DNA of 64,000 bases, from the NCBI RefSeq assembly GCF_018138085.1, contig NZ_CP073105.1:4836001-4900000 (forward strand), in the 5' to 3' direction. Below are positions 9,482-17,594 of this stretch, one piece after another. Both the position numbers and the translations under genes were made by a program. The notes under the pieces are model-generated. The model was not told the origin of the DNA. It ran no database searches and saw nothing but the letters and a program-made list of their open reading frames with translations. Position 1 is the first letter of the stretch. The number at the start of each line of letters is the position of its first letter. Source of the stretch: Stutzerimonas stutzeri (GTDB lineage: Bacteria > Pseudomonadota > Gammaproteobacteria > Pseudomonadales > Pseudomonadaceae).

Positions 9482-9813
9482 GCTGTAATCCTTAGTCCAT
9501 CCTGACTAGACGCCTGTTGAAAGCAGGATTATGAAGGGACGATCCCGCCCTGAGCGAGCACGCCGATCCTCCATAACGTGTGGCGGAACACAGTTATCCA
9601 ACGGTACTTCGTGGCAACTGCTCCGCTACGATCAGCTGAATAGCTCGTCGACGGTACATTGGCAGGAGGAAGGGGAGCAGGAAAACACGTACGGCGTTCG
9701 CTTGTCGACCTTAAGTCGACGGCCGACCGGTGCCCTGAGGCGTGCGTCGCGGCGCCAGGCAGTTCACTGTAGGCAACCCAGGCCTTTCGACGGCTCGGGG
9801 CACTCGAGCAGCG
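9482..9813. other. intergenic region between the kinase and PH-domain copy 2
   Basis: These 332 bases hold no supported gene. They include the kinase promoter and an imperfect inverted repeat, GTCGAC-CTTAA-GTCGAC, near 9704-9720. Similarity to the segment before PH copy 1 is not evident, so the duplication seems to begin inside the coding region. Confidence 0.5.
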
Positions 9814-10209
9814 GTGGACACGAAAAACCAAGGCAAGGGCCACAGTGGCTACAACAAAAAAGGACTTTTCAAGCTCAAGCAGAACGAGGAATACACCGAG
9901 CGGACCAGTTCGCGGCTATTAGACGGTGAGCAAGTCATCGACGCCTACAAGTCGATGCGCGACGGCGTGGTGTTCACCACCCAGCGAATCATCGCAGTCA
10001 ATGTGCAAGGCCTTACCGGCAGCAAGAAGGATTTCACCTCGCTGCCGTACAAGAACATCGTCGCTTATTCGGTGGAAACGTCCGGCACCTTCGATCTCGA
10101 CTCGGAACTCGAAATCTATTTCTCGTCGCTGGGCCAGGTGAAGTTCGAATTCACCGGCAAGACGTCGATCGTGGAAATATCCAAGCACATATCGAAGCAC
10201 GTGTTCTGA
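9814..10209 (+). CDS. bacterial PH-domain protein, copy 2
   Basis: This is the second copy of the PH-domain gene. The last 97 residues or so, from LLDGEQVIDAYK on, match copy 1 exactly, with scattered silent base changes. The N-terminus differs (GLFKLKQNEEYTERTSSR against GFFKLKQNDEYAERVRSL). Copy 2 has lost the ATG used by copy 1. The best start I can propose is a GTG at 9814, about 12 codons before the homologous part, without a good ribosome site. Translation from this start is therefore uncertain. Conservation of the protein despite silent changes suggests selection or recent gene conversion. Confidence 0.65.
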   Translation: MDTKNQGKGHSGYNKKGLFKLKQNEEYTERTSSRLLDGEQVIDAYKSMRDGVVFTTQRIIAVNVQGLTGSKKDFTSLPYKNIVAYSVETSGTFDLDSELEIYFSSLGQVKFEFTGKTSIVEISKHISKHVF

Positions 10210-10239
10210 ACCAACGGGCGGGCATTGGCCGCGCGTCGG

Positions 10240-10390
10240 TCAGTCCAGAAAATGCGGGTTCCACACCACTTCCCTGAGGCAGCCGTCCGGGTCCTTGAAG
10301 TACCCGGAATAGCGCCCCAAAAGGGGTCATGTGCCGGCTTGACGATGACGGCGCCCGCCACGTCGGTTAGGACGTTCGAGCTTCGTCAAC
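10240..10390 (-). pseudogene. VOC/glyoxalase gene, 3' remnant (copy 2)
   Basis: On the minus strand the bases read VLTDVAGAVIVKPAHDPFWG, then after a one-base slip RYSGYFKDPDG, and end with EVVWNPHFLD and a stop. This is the C-terminal third of a VOC-family protein, where the norm is AGATLVKPAxDTFWGGYSGYFxDPDGHLWEVAWNP. The slip is explained by loss of one G in the WGGY codons. It is convergent with PH copy 2, as in copy 1. The remnant starts right after the terminator of the TonB receptor/DUF4198 cassette. Confidence 0.75.
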
Positions 10391-10393
10391 AGC

Positions 10394-10415
10394 AAAAGCC
10401 CCAGGCCGGGCTTTT
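10394..10415 (-). terminator. terminator after the DUF4198 gene
   Basis: AAAAGCCC and GGGCTTTT form an 8 bp stem with a 6-base loop. It lies about 115 bases past the stop codon of the DUF4198 gene and marks the left end of the metal-uptake cassette. Confidence 0.6.
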
Positions 10416-10528
10416 ACACCAGGTCGAGCCCGTTCGATCTGGCGTTTAAGCTGCGTGGGCCCTGCAGCGAACCACCGAGAAAGTTTCAGCGCTGAGTTTG
10501 TTCAATTCGGTTTGCTGGGACGACGCTA

Positions 10529-11254
10529 TTAATGCTCGTGCTTGGCGCTGACGAAGCTCAACGAGGAGAACATACCGCGCACTCGTGCGTCCGGGTCTGT
10601 GCTCGGCACGGTGGTGGAGGCGGCAATGACGTTGAGACCGTGGTTGCGCACGGTGATCTTCGCCTTGCCCTGCTTGTCGGTGGTCGCTGCCACCTCGTCC
10701 GGGTTGTTCACGTAGTCGGCGATCAGCTCGATATCGGCGGCCGGTTTCCCGTCAACCAGGATCTGCACGTCGAGTTCGTCACCTACCTCAACCGATAGCG
10801 GATCACGCTGCGGCACGATGGCCAGCTTGAGCTTGTCCAGCGCGGGAAGTGTTGCGCCTTCCTCCAGAACCGCCAGGCTGTACTTGTAGTAATGCCCGGA
10901 ATCCAGCGCGCCGGGGACTTTCGTTTCGCCGACGTTGAGCCATTTCTTGTCCGGTGCTTGCGTCCAGTAGCCATTGTCCAGCGCCACGCTGAGCACCGCG
11001 GCGGGCTCCAGCGGCTTGAGGCGCGCATGGTCCTCGAGCCGCTCGACCGTGACAGGGATTCGACTGCCATGGTGGTTGGCAGCCCAGGCGCCTGAGATTT
11101 TCTTCGGGTCGAAGGCGTTGTCTTCAGCGCCGTGGCCGTAGATCACCTCGATGTTGCCGCGTCGCTCTTCGGTCCACATGCCGTGGGCGGCGGCCTGCCC
11201 GGCCATTAACGCGGCAATCAGTGCCATTGCGTATTTTGCGTGTTGCTTGTTCAT
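10529..11254 (-). CDS. DUF4198 periplasmic protein, metal-uptake associated
   Basis: This 241-residue protein has a signal peptide (cleavage likely after GQAAA, before HGMW) and a DUF4198 body, a family often found beside TonB receptors and nickel/cobalt or zinc transport genes. The mature N-terminus begins with a histidine (HGMWTEERRGN), and the chain ends in SAKHEH. Those histidines could bind metal. It starts 24 bp after the receptor gene and so shares its Zur-like operator. A role as periplasmic metal carrier or receptor accessory is inferred from context. Confidence 0.75.
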   Translation of the reverse strand: MNKQHAKYAMALIAALMAGQAAAHGMWTEERRGNIEVIYGHGAEDNAFDPKKISGAWAANHHGSRIPVTVERLEDHARLKPLEPAAVLSVALDNGYWTQAPDKKWLNVGETKVPGALDSGHYYKYSLAVLEEGATLPALDKLKLAIVPQRDPLSVEVGDELDVQILVDGKPAADIELIADYVNNPDEVAATTDKQGKAKITVRNHGLNVIAASTTVPSTDPDARVRGMFSSLSFVSAKHEH

Positions 11255-11277
11255 CTTCTTTCCTTATGGATTCAGCG

Positions 11278-13403
11278 TTACAGATTCAGTGAGAGGCTCA
11301 GGCTGAGGTTGCGCGGCTCGCCCGGCATCACCCAGACGTTGCTATAGGAGCGCTCGTAGTAGGTGCGGTCGAAGGCATTGTTGAGGTTCACGCCCAAGGT
11401 CAGGTCCTGCGTGGCCTTGTAGCGCGCAAGCAGATCCACCGTGGTGTAACCCGGCAATTCGAAGCCGCTGTCCGCGACATTGCCGGAGCGGTCGCCGACA
11501 TAATTGACGCCACCGCCAAGCTCCAGTCCTTTCAAACCGCCATCGAGAAACTCGTAAACACCGAGCAGGCTGCCGCTGTGTTCTGGCACGTTGAGCAGGC
11601 GGCTGCCCGATGCCAGCGTGTTGTCCTTCGTCACCTCGGCGTCGACATAGGCATAGGCGCCGATCACCCGAACCTCGTCGGTAAGCTGGCCGGTCAGTTG
11701 CAGATCGATACCCCGGCTGCGCACTTCGCCAGCGGCAATCTGGTAGGTCGAGTCAGCCGGGTCAGCGGTGAGCACGTTTTCCTTGGTCAGGTGGAAGGCA
11801 GCGACGGTCATGCCCAAGCGGCTGTCGAGCAGATCGAACTTGAAGCCCGCTTCGTAACCGACGCCCTCCTCCGGATCGAATGAAGTCCCGGTACCTGGCC
11901 GTGGCGCGCCGGTGTTGGGCTTGAACGACTGCGAGGCGTTGGCAAACACACCGACCTCAGGGGTGAGCTGGTAGAGCGCGCCGATGCGCGGCGTGATCTT
12001 TTCGTGAGTCTGCTCGGTGCGTGTGCCGGTTACTTCGTTGTCCAGCCGATGCTCGTAGTGGTCGTAACGCGCGCCGATGACGCCGAAAAGTTTTTCGCTC
12101 AAGCGCATCTGATCCTGCAGGTTCAGCGAACGGGAATGGACCAGTTCGTGGCGATCGGTACTGCGCCCGCCAGGGCCCACGCTGAACGGCGGTCGTGGCT
12201 GCCCGTAAACCGGCGCACGGATATCGATCGTCGAGATGGGACGGGTGCGCATCAGGCGCTCATCCTTGGCATAGCGCTCGTATTCCGTGCCGATCAGCAG
12301 GTTGTGCTCGATGTCGCCGGTATAGACCAGACCACGCAGCTCCAGCTGGGTGATGCTGTCCTGCCAGTCGAAGTCGCGGTAGCGGTACTCGCGGTTGAGG
12401 GTGCGGGCATCGTCGGCCAGAAAGCTTGCCTCGGTAGCGCCACCGTTCAGGCGTCCTTGCTTGTAGTGACTGGCCAAGCGGACGGTCCAGCTGGCATTCA
12501 GATCATGCTCGATCTCGGCCTGCAGACTTTCGTTGTTGTTGTCGATCTCGCCGTCATCGGGCTCACCGAAAAAGTCGGAACGCGAAACGCTGCCAAGGTG
12601 ATCGTTGGGCGCAACCACACCGCGGTCGAATACCTGGCTGCTGCGGATCACCTCCGCTTGCACCAACAGGCGAGTCTGCGGTGACAATTCCCAGCTGAAC
12701 GCCGGCGCAAAGAATTGCCGCTCGCTGGAGCGGTAATCACGGAAACTCTTGTTGTCCTCCACCGCCAGATTCAAGCGATAGAGCATCGTGCCCTCGTCAT
12801 CCAGCAGTGTGTTCACGTCCAGGCTGCTGCGGTAGCGATCCCAACGACCGGCGCTCAGGTCCAACCGGGCGAACCGGTCGTTTTGTGGACGCTTGCTGAC
12901 GATATTGATGGTGCCGCCTGGGTCGCCGCGGCCATAGAGACTGGAAGCCGGACCTTTGAGTACGTCGATGCGCTCGACGTTGGACGGATCCTGCGGGTTC
13001 ATGTAGCCGCGGTTCACGCTGAAACCGTCCTTGTAGAACTCCGAGGTGGTCAGCCCGCGAATGCTGTATTCGTACATGGTCAAGCCGCCGAAGTCGTTCT
13101 GGCGGGCCACGCCGCCAGCGTAGTCCAGCGCTTTCTCGATACGGGGCTGCGCAGATCATCGAGCACCGTGGCGGGAATGACGCTGACTGCCTGTGGAACT
13201 TCATCCAGCGGCGTGTCCGTCTTGGTCGCGCTACCGGAGCGCCGCGCCTGATAGCGTCGGACACCTTCCCCGTCCTGATCAGCCATGACGAACACATCAT
13301 CGAGCACAGTCGTATCGTTCTCCTGTGCAAACGTGGGCAGTGATGCCAAACCCGTAACCGCCGCAATCCCGATATACCTCGTTGGAACTCTGCACCTGCT
13401 CAT
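11278..13403 (-). pseudogene. TonB-dependent metal/siderophore receptor, frameshifted
   Basis: Two reading frames together make one outer-membrane TonB-dependent receptor of about 708 residues. The first (from 13403) gives the signal peptide, a TonB-box-like DDVFVMADQ and the start of the plug up to ATVLDDLRS. The second (to 11278) continues with IEKALDYAGGVARQNDFGG, then the plug motif VERIDVLKGPASSLYGRGDPGG and the beta-barrel, ending in the terminal LSLSLNL strand. The break is in a run of four G at 13143-13146, where five would restore the frame. There is no N-terminal STN signalling domain. The upstream Zur-like operator and downstream DUF4198 gene suggest zinc. A sequencing error or phase variation is possible instead of a true mutation. 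Confidence 0.8.
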
Positions 13404-13418
13404 AAGGCTTCCGTTAAG

Positions 13419-13435
13419 ATGTTATACCATAACAT
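13419..13435. promoter_or_regulatory. Zur-like operator
   Basis: The 17-base inverted repeat ATGTTAT-ACC-ATAACAT lies 16 bp before the receptor start codon. It differs at one position from the gamma-proteobacterial Zur core ATGTTATANTATAACAT. A repressor bound here would cover the promoter, so the receptor and DUF4198 genes would be expressed under zinc starvation. The consensus is recalled from memory, not searched. Confidence 0.7.
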
Positions 13436-13468
13436 TTGAACGAAGTGCTTAATCTCTGTCAAGGGCGT

Positions 13469-13488
13469 GAGCGCTTTGCAAAGCGCTC
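13469..13488. repeat. perfect 20-bp palindrome
   Basis: GAGCGCTTTGCAAAGCGCTC is a perfect palindrome between the Zur-like operator and the VOC 5' remnant. It could be a protein-binding or recombination site at the edge of the inserted cassette. It has no T-run, so a terminator is less likely. Confidence 0.6.
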
Positions 13489-13514
13489 TTGAACCCTCAG
13501 GAGGATCTGGTGGT

Positions 13515-13757
13515 ATGGATGAAGCCATGGCGGCATCGAGTCGGCTTTCGACGAGACGTTATGGCCCGGATCATTTCGGTGGAGCCGGCCAGGTCGAGCG
13601 CCAACCCGCTGTCATGCGCGACACTGCTGCGCGGCCAGAGCGCCGAACCCAGGCCGGGTTGCAGTTGATGAACGCTATGGTGCCGTGCTCGAATTCCTGC
13701 GCGATGATGCAGTCGCTGGAGAAGCCCAGCCCCTCGCGGTAGAGCCGCAACGACTCA
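13515..13757 (-). pseudogene. VOC/glyoxalase gene, 5'/central remnant
   Basis: Minus-strand frames give LRLYREGLGFSSDCIIAQEF, then HGTIAFI, then after a frameshift LGSALWPRSSVAHDSGLAL, and after another GHNVSSKADS. These are consecutive blocks of a VOC-family protein (GQEFEHGAVAF, ALWPR, GHNVSSKAE). At least two frameshifts are present and the C-terminal third is missing at this place. That missing part is found at 10240-10390 in the same orientation, on the far side of the receptor cassette. Confidence 0.65.
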
Positions 13758-13796
13758 ACTCAAGGGTAATGACAGTGATGCGTGACCGCATGTCAG

Positions 13797-13823
13797 GCTC
13801 CGTTACGGGTTGAATCGGAGCCA
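13797..13823. terminator. hairpin downstream of the glcG-like gene
   Basis: GGCTCCG and CGGAGCC pair around 13 bases. It lies about 120 bases past the last gene of the leftward sugar-acid operon and could end its transcript. There is no clear U-tract. Confidence 0.35.
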
Positions 13824-13943
13824 GAGTAGAACAGTACCGGCGGATGGATCGCTCGTTCTACGCAGGCTGCGGACGCCCACGGACATGCGCGTTTATCAGC
13901 GAATCCCGCCGCGCGTCCTACAGCCAACCGGAGCCCGCTCGAC

Positions 13944-14402
13944 TCAGTCGGCTCGGTCAAACGCCTCGGCACCCGCATGGGCAACGTGCGCGGCTTCGCT
14001 GCGGTGAACGCCGTGAACGGCAACCGCGCCGATGCAGAGGTCCTCCACGTAGAGCGCGATGGCGACCGCGCTGTAGCGAGCGTACCGCGCGCGCGACATC
14101 AGCGACGCCTCGTCGACCAGGCCACATTGCTCGGCGGCAATGGCCTGTTGAGCCTTTCTGATCGCACAGCGGGCGCTGTCGGGCGGGCTGCCGTCGAGCT
14201 TGACCAGGCCAAGTGGCTCGCCCGCGGTATCGACGACCGCGATGGACACCGCCCAGCCATTGCGTTCGGCCTCGGCACGCGCCGCGCGCAACGCCGTTTC
14301 CGCGCGCTGCATGCCGAGCTGAAAACGGTCCTCCAGCGGCGGAGGCCCTGCATAGATGGCGGCTTCTACGTCCCACAGCCCTGATAACAGTCCGCGTCCC
14401 AT
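13944..14402 (-). CDS. GlcG/HbpS-family protein
   Basis: This 152-residue protein belongs to the GlcG/HbpS (PduO C-terminal-like) family. It has the helix LGMQRAETALRAARAEAERN, the strand VSIAVVDTAGEPLGLVKLDG, and the later RKAQQAIA and CIGAVAVHGVHR segments. Members bind haem or cobalamin or have no known ligand. The original GlcG lies in the glycolate oxidase operon of E. coli. The start at MGRGLLSG was chosen because GGAGGG lies a few bases before it. It is the last gene of the long leftward operon, 25 bp after the FMN 2-hydroxyacid oxidase gene, which again suggests a link to 2-hydroxyacid oxidation. Confidence 0.75.
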   Translation of the reverse strand: MGRGLLSGLWDVEAAIYAGPPPLEDRFQLGMQRAETALRAARAEAERNGWAVSIAVVDTAGEPLGLVKLDGSPPDSARCAIRKAQQAIAAEQCGLVDEASLMSRARYARYSAVAIALYVEDLCIGAVAVHGVHRSEAAHVAHAGAEAFDRAD

Positions 14403-14427
14403 AAACCCTCCGCTACCGGCTTGCGCT

Positions 14428-15600
14428 CTATTTTTTGTTATGAACCAGACAATCCCTGGTGACATCCTCGATCCGGGTCAGCCCCAGCAGCGCCATGTCA
14501 CGTTGCAGTTCGCTCGCCATCAAGTCGATCGCATGCGTCACCCCCGCCTCGCCGGCATAGGCCGCCGCGTAGTTGAACGGCCTGCCGATGAACACCATGC
14601 GCGCGCCCAGCGCCAAGGCCTTGAGTACATCCGTGCCGCGCCGGAAGCCGCTGTCGACCATCACCGGCAGCTCGCTGACAGCTTCGACGACACCGGGCAA
14701 AGCTTCCAGCGCCGAGAGCGTGCCGTCGAGCTGCCGCCCGCCGTGGTTGGAAACAATGAGTCCATCCGCGCCTGCGTCTCGGGATCGGCGCGCGTCGTCC
14801 GGATGGAGAATGCCCTTGACCACCAGCTTGCCCGGCCACAGCCGCCGGACCAGTTCGAGATAGCGCCAGTTGAGGTGGCTGCGACCCGAAAAGTCGCGCT
14901 TGACGTTGCCGGACAGGATCGCGACCCCGCGCGTGGCGTAGTTATTCTCGAAGTGCGGCATGCCGTGATTGACCAGCGTGCGCAGGAAGGTGCCGAACAG
15001 CCAGCGCGGCCGCACCAGCCCGTCGTAGGCCAGACGCAGGCTGGGCCGCAGCGGTGAACTGAAGCCCGAGCGGGTGTTGTTGTCGCTGTTGGGCGGCACC
15101 GGGTAGTCGACGGTGATCACCAGTTTGTCGAAGCCGGCGTTGCGCACGCGCTCGATCAGCGCCTCGATACCGGATTCATCACCAGGCAGGTAGGCCTGAA
15201 ACCAATCCGTCTCGCCGTTATCAAGCACCTCCTCCATGCGGATCAGCGAGCTGCCGCTGAGGATCATCGGGATACCGGTCTTGGCCGCCGCCTGCGCCTG
15301 CACCAGGTCGCCGCGGTAGGCCGAGAGCGCGCTGATGCCCATCGGCGCGATGCCGATCGGCAAGGCGTAGCGCTGACCCAGCAATTCGGTTTCGAGCGAA
15401 ATATTGGACACGTCCACCAGCGCCCGCGGCAGGAACGAATAAGCGTCGAAGGCGCTGCGATTGGCCCGGGCGGTGTGCCCGTCCTCGGCGACATTGGCGA
15501 TGTAGCCGTAGATCGGCCGTGGCAGATGGCGCTTCGCCGCGCGATCGAGGTCATGCAGGTTGAGGATCGACGCCAGGCGTCGCGAGGGGTTACTGGGCAT
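14428..15600 (-). CDS. FMN-dependent alpha-hydroxy-acid oxidase/dehydrogenase (LldD-like)
   Basis: This 390-residue enzyme belongs to the flavocytochrome b2/glycolate oxidase/LldD family and oxidises an L-2-hydroxyacid to the 2-oxoacid. The FMN barrel begins with LHDLDRAAKRHLPRPIYGYI. IGIAPMGISAL, the catalytic histidine in DGLIVSNHGGRQLDG and the phosphate-binding GFRRGTDVLKALALGA are all present. Its start overlaps the end of the 2-hydroxyacid dehydrogenase gene by 11 bases. Given the locus, glycolate or a C4-C6 hydroxyacid made from a sugar acid is as likely as lactate. No lactate permease or lldR accompanies it. Confidence 0.85.
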   Translation of the reverse strand: MPSNPSRRLASILNLHDLDRAAKRHLPRPIYGYIANVAEDGHTARANRSAFDAYSFLPRALVDVSNISLETELLGQRYALPIGIAPMGISALSAYRGDLVQAQAAAKTGIPMILSGSSLIRMEEVLDNGETDWFQAYLPGDESGIEALIERVRNAGFDKLVITVDYPVPPNSDNNTRSGFSSPLRPSLRLAYDGLVRPRWLFGTFLRTLVNHGMPHFENNYATRGVAILSGNVKRDFSGRSHLNWRYLELVRRLWPGKLVVKGILHPDDARRSRDAGADGLIVSNHGGRQLDGTLSALEALPGVVEAVSELPVMVDSGFRRGTDVLKALALGARMVFIGRPFNYAAAYAGEAGVTHAIDLMASELQRDMALLGLTRIEDVTRDCLVHNKK

Positions 15601-16603
15601 CTAACGACTGTTCCTGCTGTGCTGCTGAAAACCCGTTCGGGCGGGCCTCGGGATTGACCAGGTCCCGCGGGCGTTCGCCGCGCAAGGCCTGGCAGATGTT
15701 TTCCACCGCGCGATTGGCCATCGCTTCGCGGGTTTCATGGGTGGCCGAGCCGATGTGCGGCAAGGTCACCACGTTGTCCATGCGCAGCAGCGGAGACTCC
15801 TGCAGCGGCTCCTGTTCGAACACGTCGAGCCCCGCCCCGGCGATCAGGCCCTCGTCGAGTGCGCGGATCAGCCCGGCCTCGTCGACCACCCGGCCGCGGG
15901 CGATGTTGATCAGGAACGCCGAGCGCTTCATTGCTCGGCATTGTTCGTAGCCGAGCAGGTGCTCGGTCTGTTCGGTCAGCGGCACTGTCAGGCAGACGAA
16001 ATCCGATTCGGCCAGCAGTTGCTCGAAGCTGCGCCGCTGCAGACCCCACTCGGCTTCCAGTTCAGGCTTGGGCGAAGCGTTGCTGTACAGCACCCGCATG
16101 TCGAAACCCCGCGCGCGGCGGGCGATGGCTCGGCCGATGCGCCCGAGCCCGACCAGACCGAGGGTCTTGCCGTGCACGTTGCTGCCGAAATGCGGCTCGC
16201 CGACATGCTGCGACCAACGCCCCTCGCGCACCATGTTCGCCAGTTCGACCAGACGCCGGGCACTGGCCATGATCAGCATGAAGCCGGTGTCGGCAGTGGT
16301 TTCGGTGAGCACGTCCGGGGTGTTGGTCAGCAGAATGCCGCGGCGGCTCAGCTCGGCCACCGGCAGGTTGTCGTAGCCCACCGAGATGGTGGCGATGACT
16401 TCCAGCTGCGGCGCCTCGTCGAGCAACGCCGAGCTGACCTGCAATTTGCCGCCGATCAGCCCGTGCGCCTGGCGCAGCGCGGTGGCGACGGCCTCGGGTT
16501 GCAGCTCCGGCGCTTCGAAATAGTCGACCTCGAAGGCTTCGCGCAAGCGCTGCAGGTGCGATTCCTTAAGCCGCCGCAGGGCGACGATTCGTTTCTTGTG
16601 CAT
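15590..16603 (-). CDS. D-isomer specific 2-hydroxyacid dehydrogenase (GhrB/glycerate dehydrogenase-like)
   Basis: This 337-residue NAD(P)-dependent enzyme reduces glyoxylate, hydroxypyruvate or 2-ketogluconate-like acids. The Rossmann motif is TLGLVGLGRIGRAIARRA. The substrate arginine lies in NIARGRVVDE, and the catalytic Glu/His pair is seen in GLDVFEQEP and LPHIGSAT. GGAG precedes the ATG. In the operon it sits between the aldolase and the FMN oxidase, a good place for an enzyme handling the two-carbon or three-carbon fragment released by the aldolase. Confidence 0.85.
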   Translation of the reverse strand: MHKKRIVALRRLKESHLQRLREAFEVDYFEAPELQPEAVATALRQAHGLIGGKLQVSSALLDEAPQLEVIATISVGYDNLPVAELSRRGILLTNTPDVLTETTADTGFMLIMASARRLVELANMVREGRWSQHVGEPHFGSNVHGKTLGLVGLGRIGRAIARRARGFDMRVLYSNASPKPELEAEWGLQRRSFEQLLAESDFVCLTVPLTEQTEHLLGYEQCRAMKRSAFLINIARGRVVDEAGLIRALDEGLIAGAGLDVFEQEPLQESPLLRMDNVVTLPHIGSATHETREAMANRAVENICQALRGERPRDLVNPEARPNGFSAAQQEQSLDAQ

Positions 16604-16615
16604 CGGTCACTCCAG

Positions 16616-17536
16616 TCAGCTGTGTTTGAGTCCGGGCATGTCGAAGCCGGCGTCGCCAAGCAGCACGAGCAGTTCGGCGCACTGGTGCCCATCGAGCTCG
16701 ACCAACGGCGCCCGCAGCCGCGCCCATTGCTCGTCGTCGCTGAACCGAGCGGTCGCCGCCTTGAGCGCCGCGATCAGCGGGAAGCGCTCGAAGATTTTAC
16801 GGGTGCGTACCAGTGCGGCCTGCTGCTCATCGGCATCGGCGGCCTGCCAGCTCCTGGCGAGCCGGGCGATAGGGCCCGGATTGACGTTGGCCGTGGCGCT
16901 GATGCAGCCTGCGCCACCCGCGCGCAGGGTCTGCAGCAGAAAGGACTCGCTGCCGGCATAGACCTGAAAGCCGTCCGCGCCGAATCGCTCGATCACGGCC
17001 CGGGTGTTGGCCCAATCGCCGGAGCTGTCCTTCAGGCCGACCACATTGTTCGGGTAGGCCTTGCGCAGCCGCTCGATCAAGGCCAGCGACAGCGGCACCT
17101 GGGAAACCGGCGGGATGTGGTAGAGGTAGACGCGCAGACTGTCATCGCCGACCTGCTCGATCACCTCGCTGAAATAGCGGAACAGGCCCTCGTCGGACAC
17201 GCCCTTGTAATAGAACGGCGGTAACATCAGCACCCCTTCAACACCCAGGGCAGTCGCGTGACGGGTTTGCGCCACGGTGTCCGGCAGTGCGCAACTGCCG
17301 GTGCCGGGCATCAGCCGAGCGGCCGGCACGCCTGCATCGATGAGCGCATCGAGCAGGCGGATCTTTTCTCCAGCGCCCAGTGAATTGGCTTCGGAGTTGG
17401 TGCCGAATACGGCCAGGCTCACGTCCTGCTCCAGCAGCCAGCGGCAGTGCGCAATGAAACGCTTGGTGTCCGGCGAATGATCCGCGCCGAACGGCGTGAT
17501 GACCGGCGCCCAGACGCGCCCCTTGTCCTGACCCAT
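16616..17536 (-). CDS. DHDPS/KdgA-family aldolase (2-keto-3-deoxy sugar acid type)
   Basis: This 306-residue class I aldolase belongs to the dihydrodipicolinate synthase/N-acetylneuraminate lyase family. The Schiff-base lysine is in NVVGLKDSSGDW, the tyrosine in VYLYHIPPVSQ, and the pyruvate-binding GTNSEANSL (GTTGE equivalent) near residue 45. The GTNSEA variant and the setting beside two sugar-acid dehydratases argue against lysine synthesis and for cleavage of a 2-keto-3-deoxy acid to pyruvate plus an aldehyde. GAGGAG precedes the start. Confidence 0.83.
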   Translation of the reverse strand: MGQDKGRVWAPVITPFGADHSPDTKRFIAHCRWLLEQDVSLAVFGTNSEANSLGAGEKIRLLDALIDAGVPAARLMPGTGSCALPDTVAQTRHATALGVEGVLMLPPFYYKGVSDEGLFRYFSEVIEQVGDDSLRVYLYHIPPVSQVPLSLALIERLRKAYPNNVVGLKDSSGDWANTRAVIERFGADGFQVYAGSESFLLQTLRAGGAGCISATANVNPGPIARLARSWQAADADEQQAALVRTRKIFERFPLIAALKAATARFSDDEQWARLRAPLVELDGHQCAELLVLLGDAGFDMPGLKHS

Positions 17537-17594
17537 GATGCTCTCCTCTTATTGTGTTGATCAGGCAGCCCACGACGAGCTGCCAGCCATGACC

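Noticed and set aside
9570..9620. General-stress (EcfG-type) promoter GGAAC near the HWE kinase
   Set aside because: HWE kinases often belong to that system in alpha-proteobacteria, but no phyR, nepR or ecfG gene is here and the match is short.
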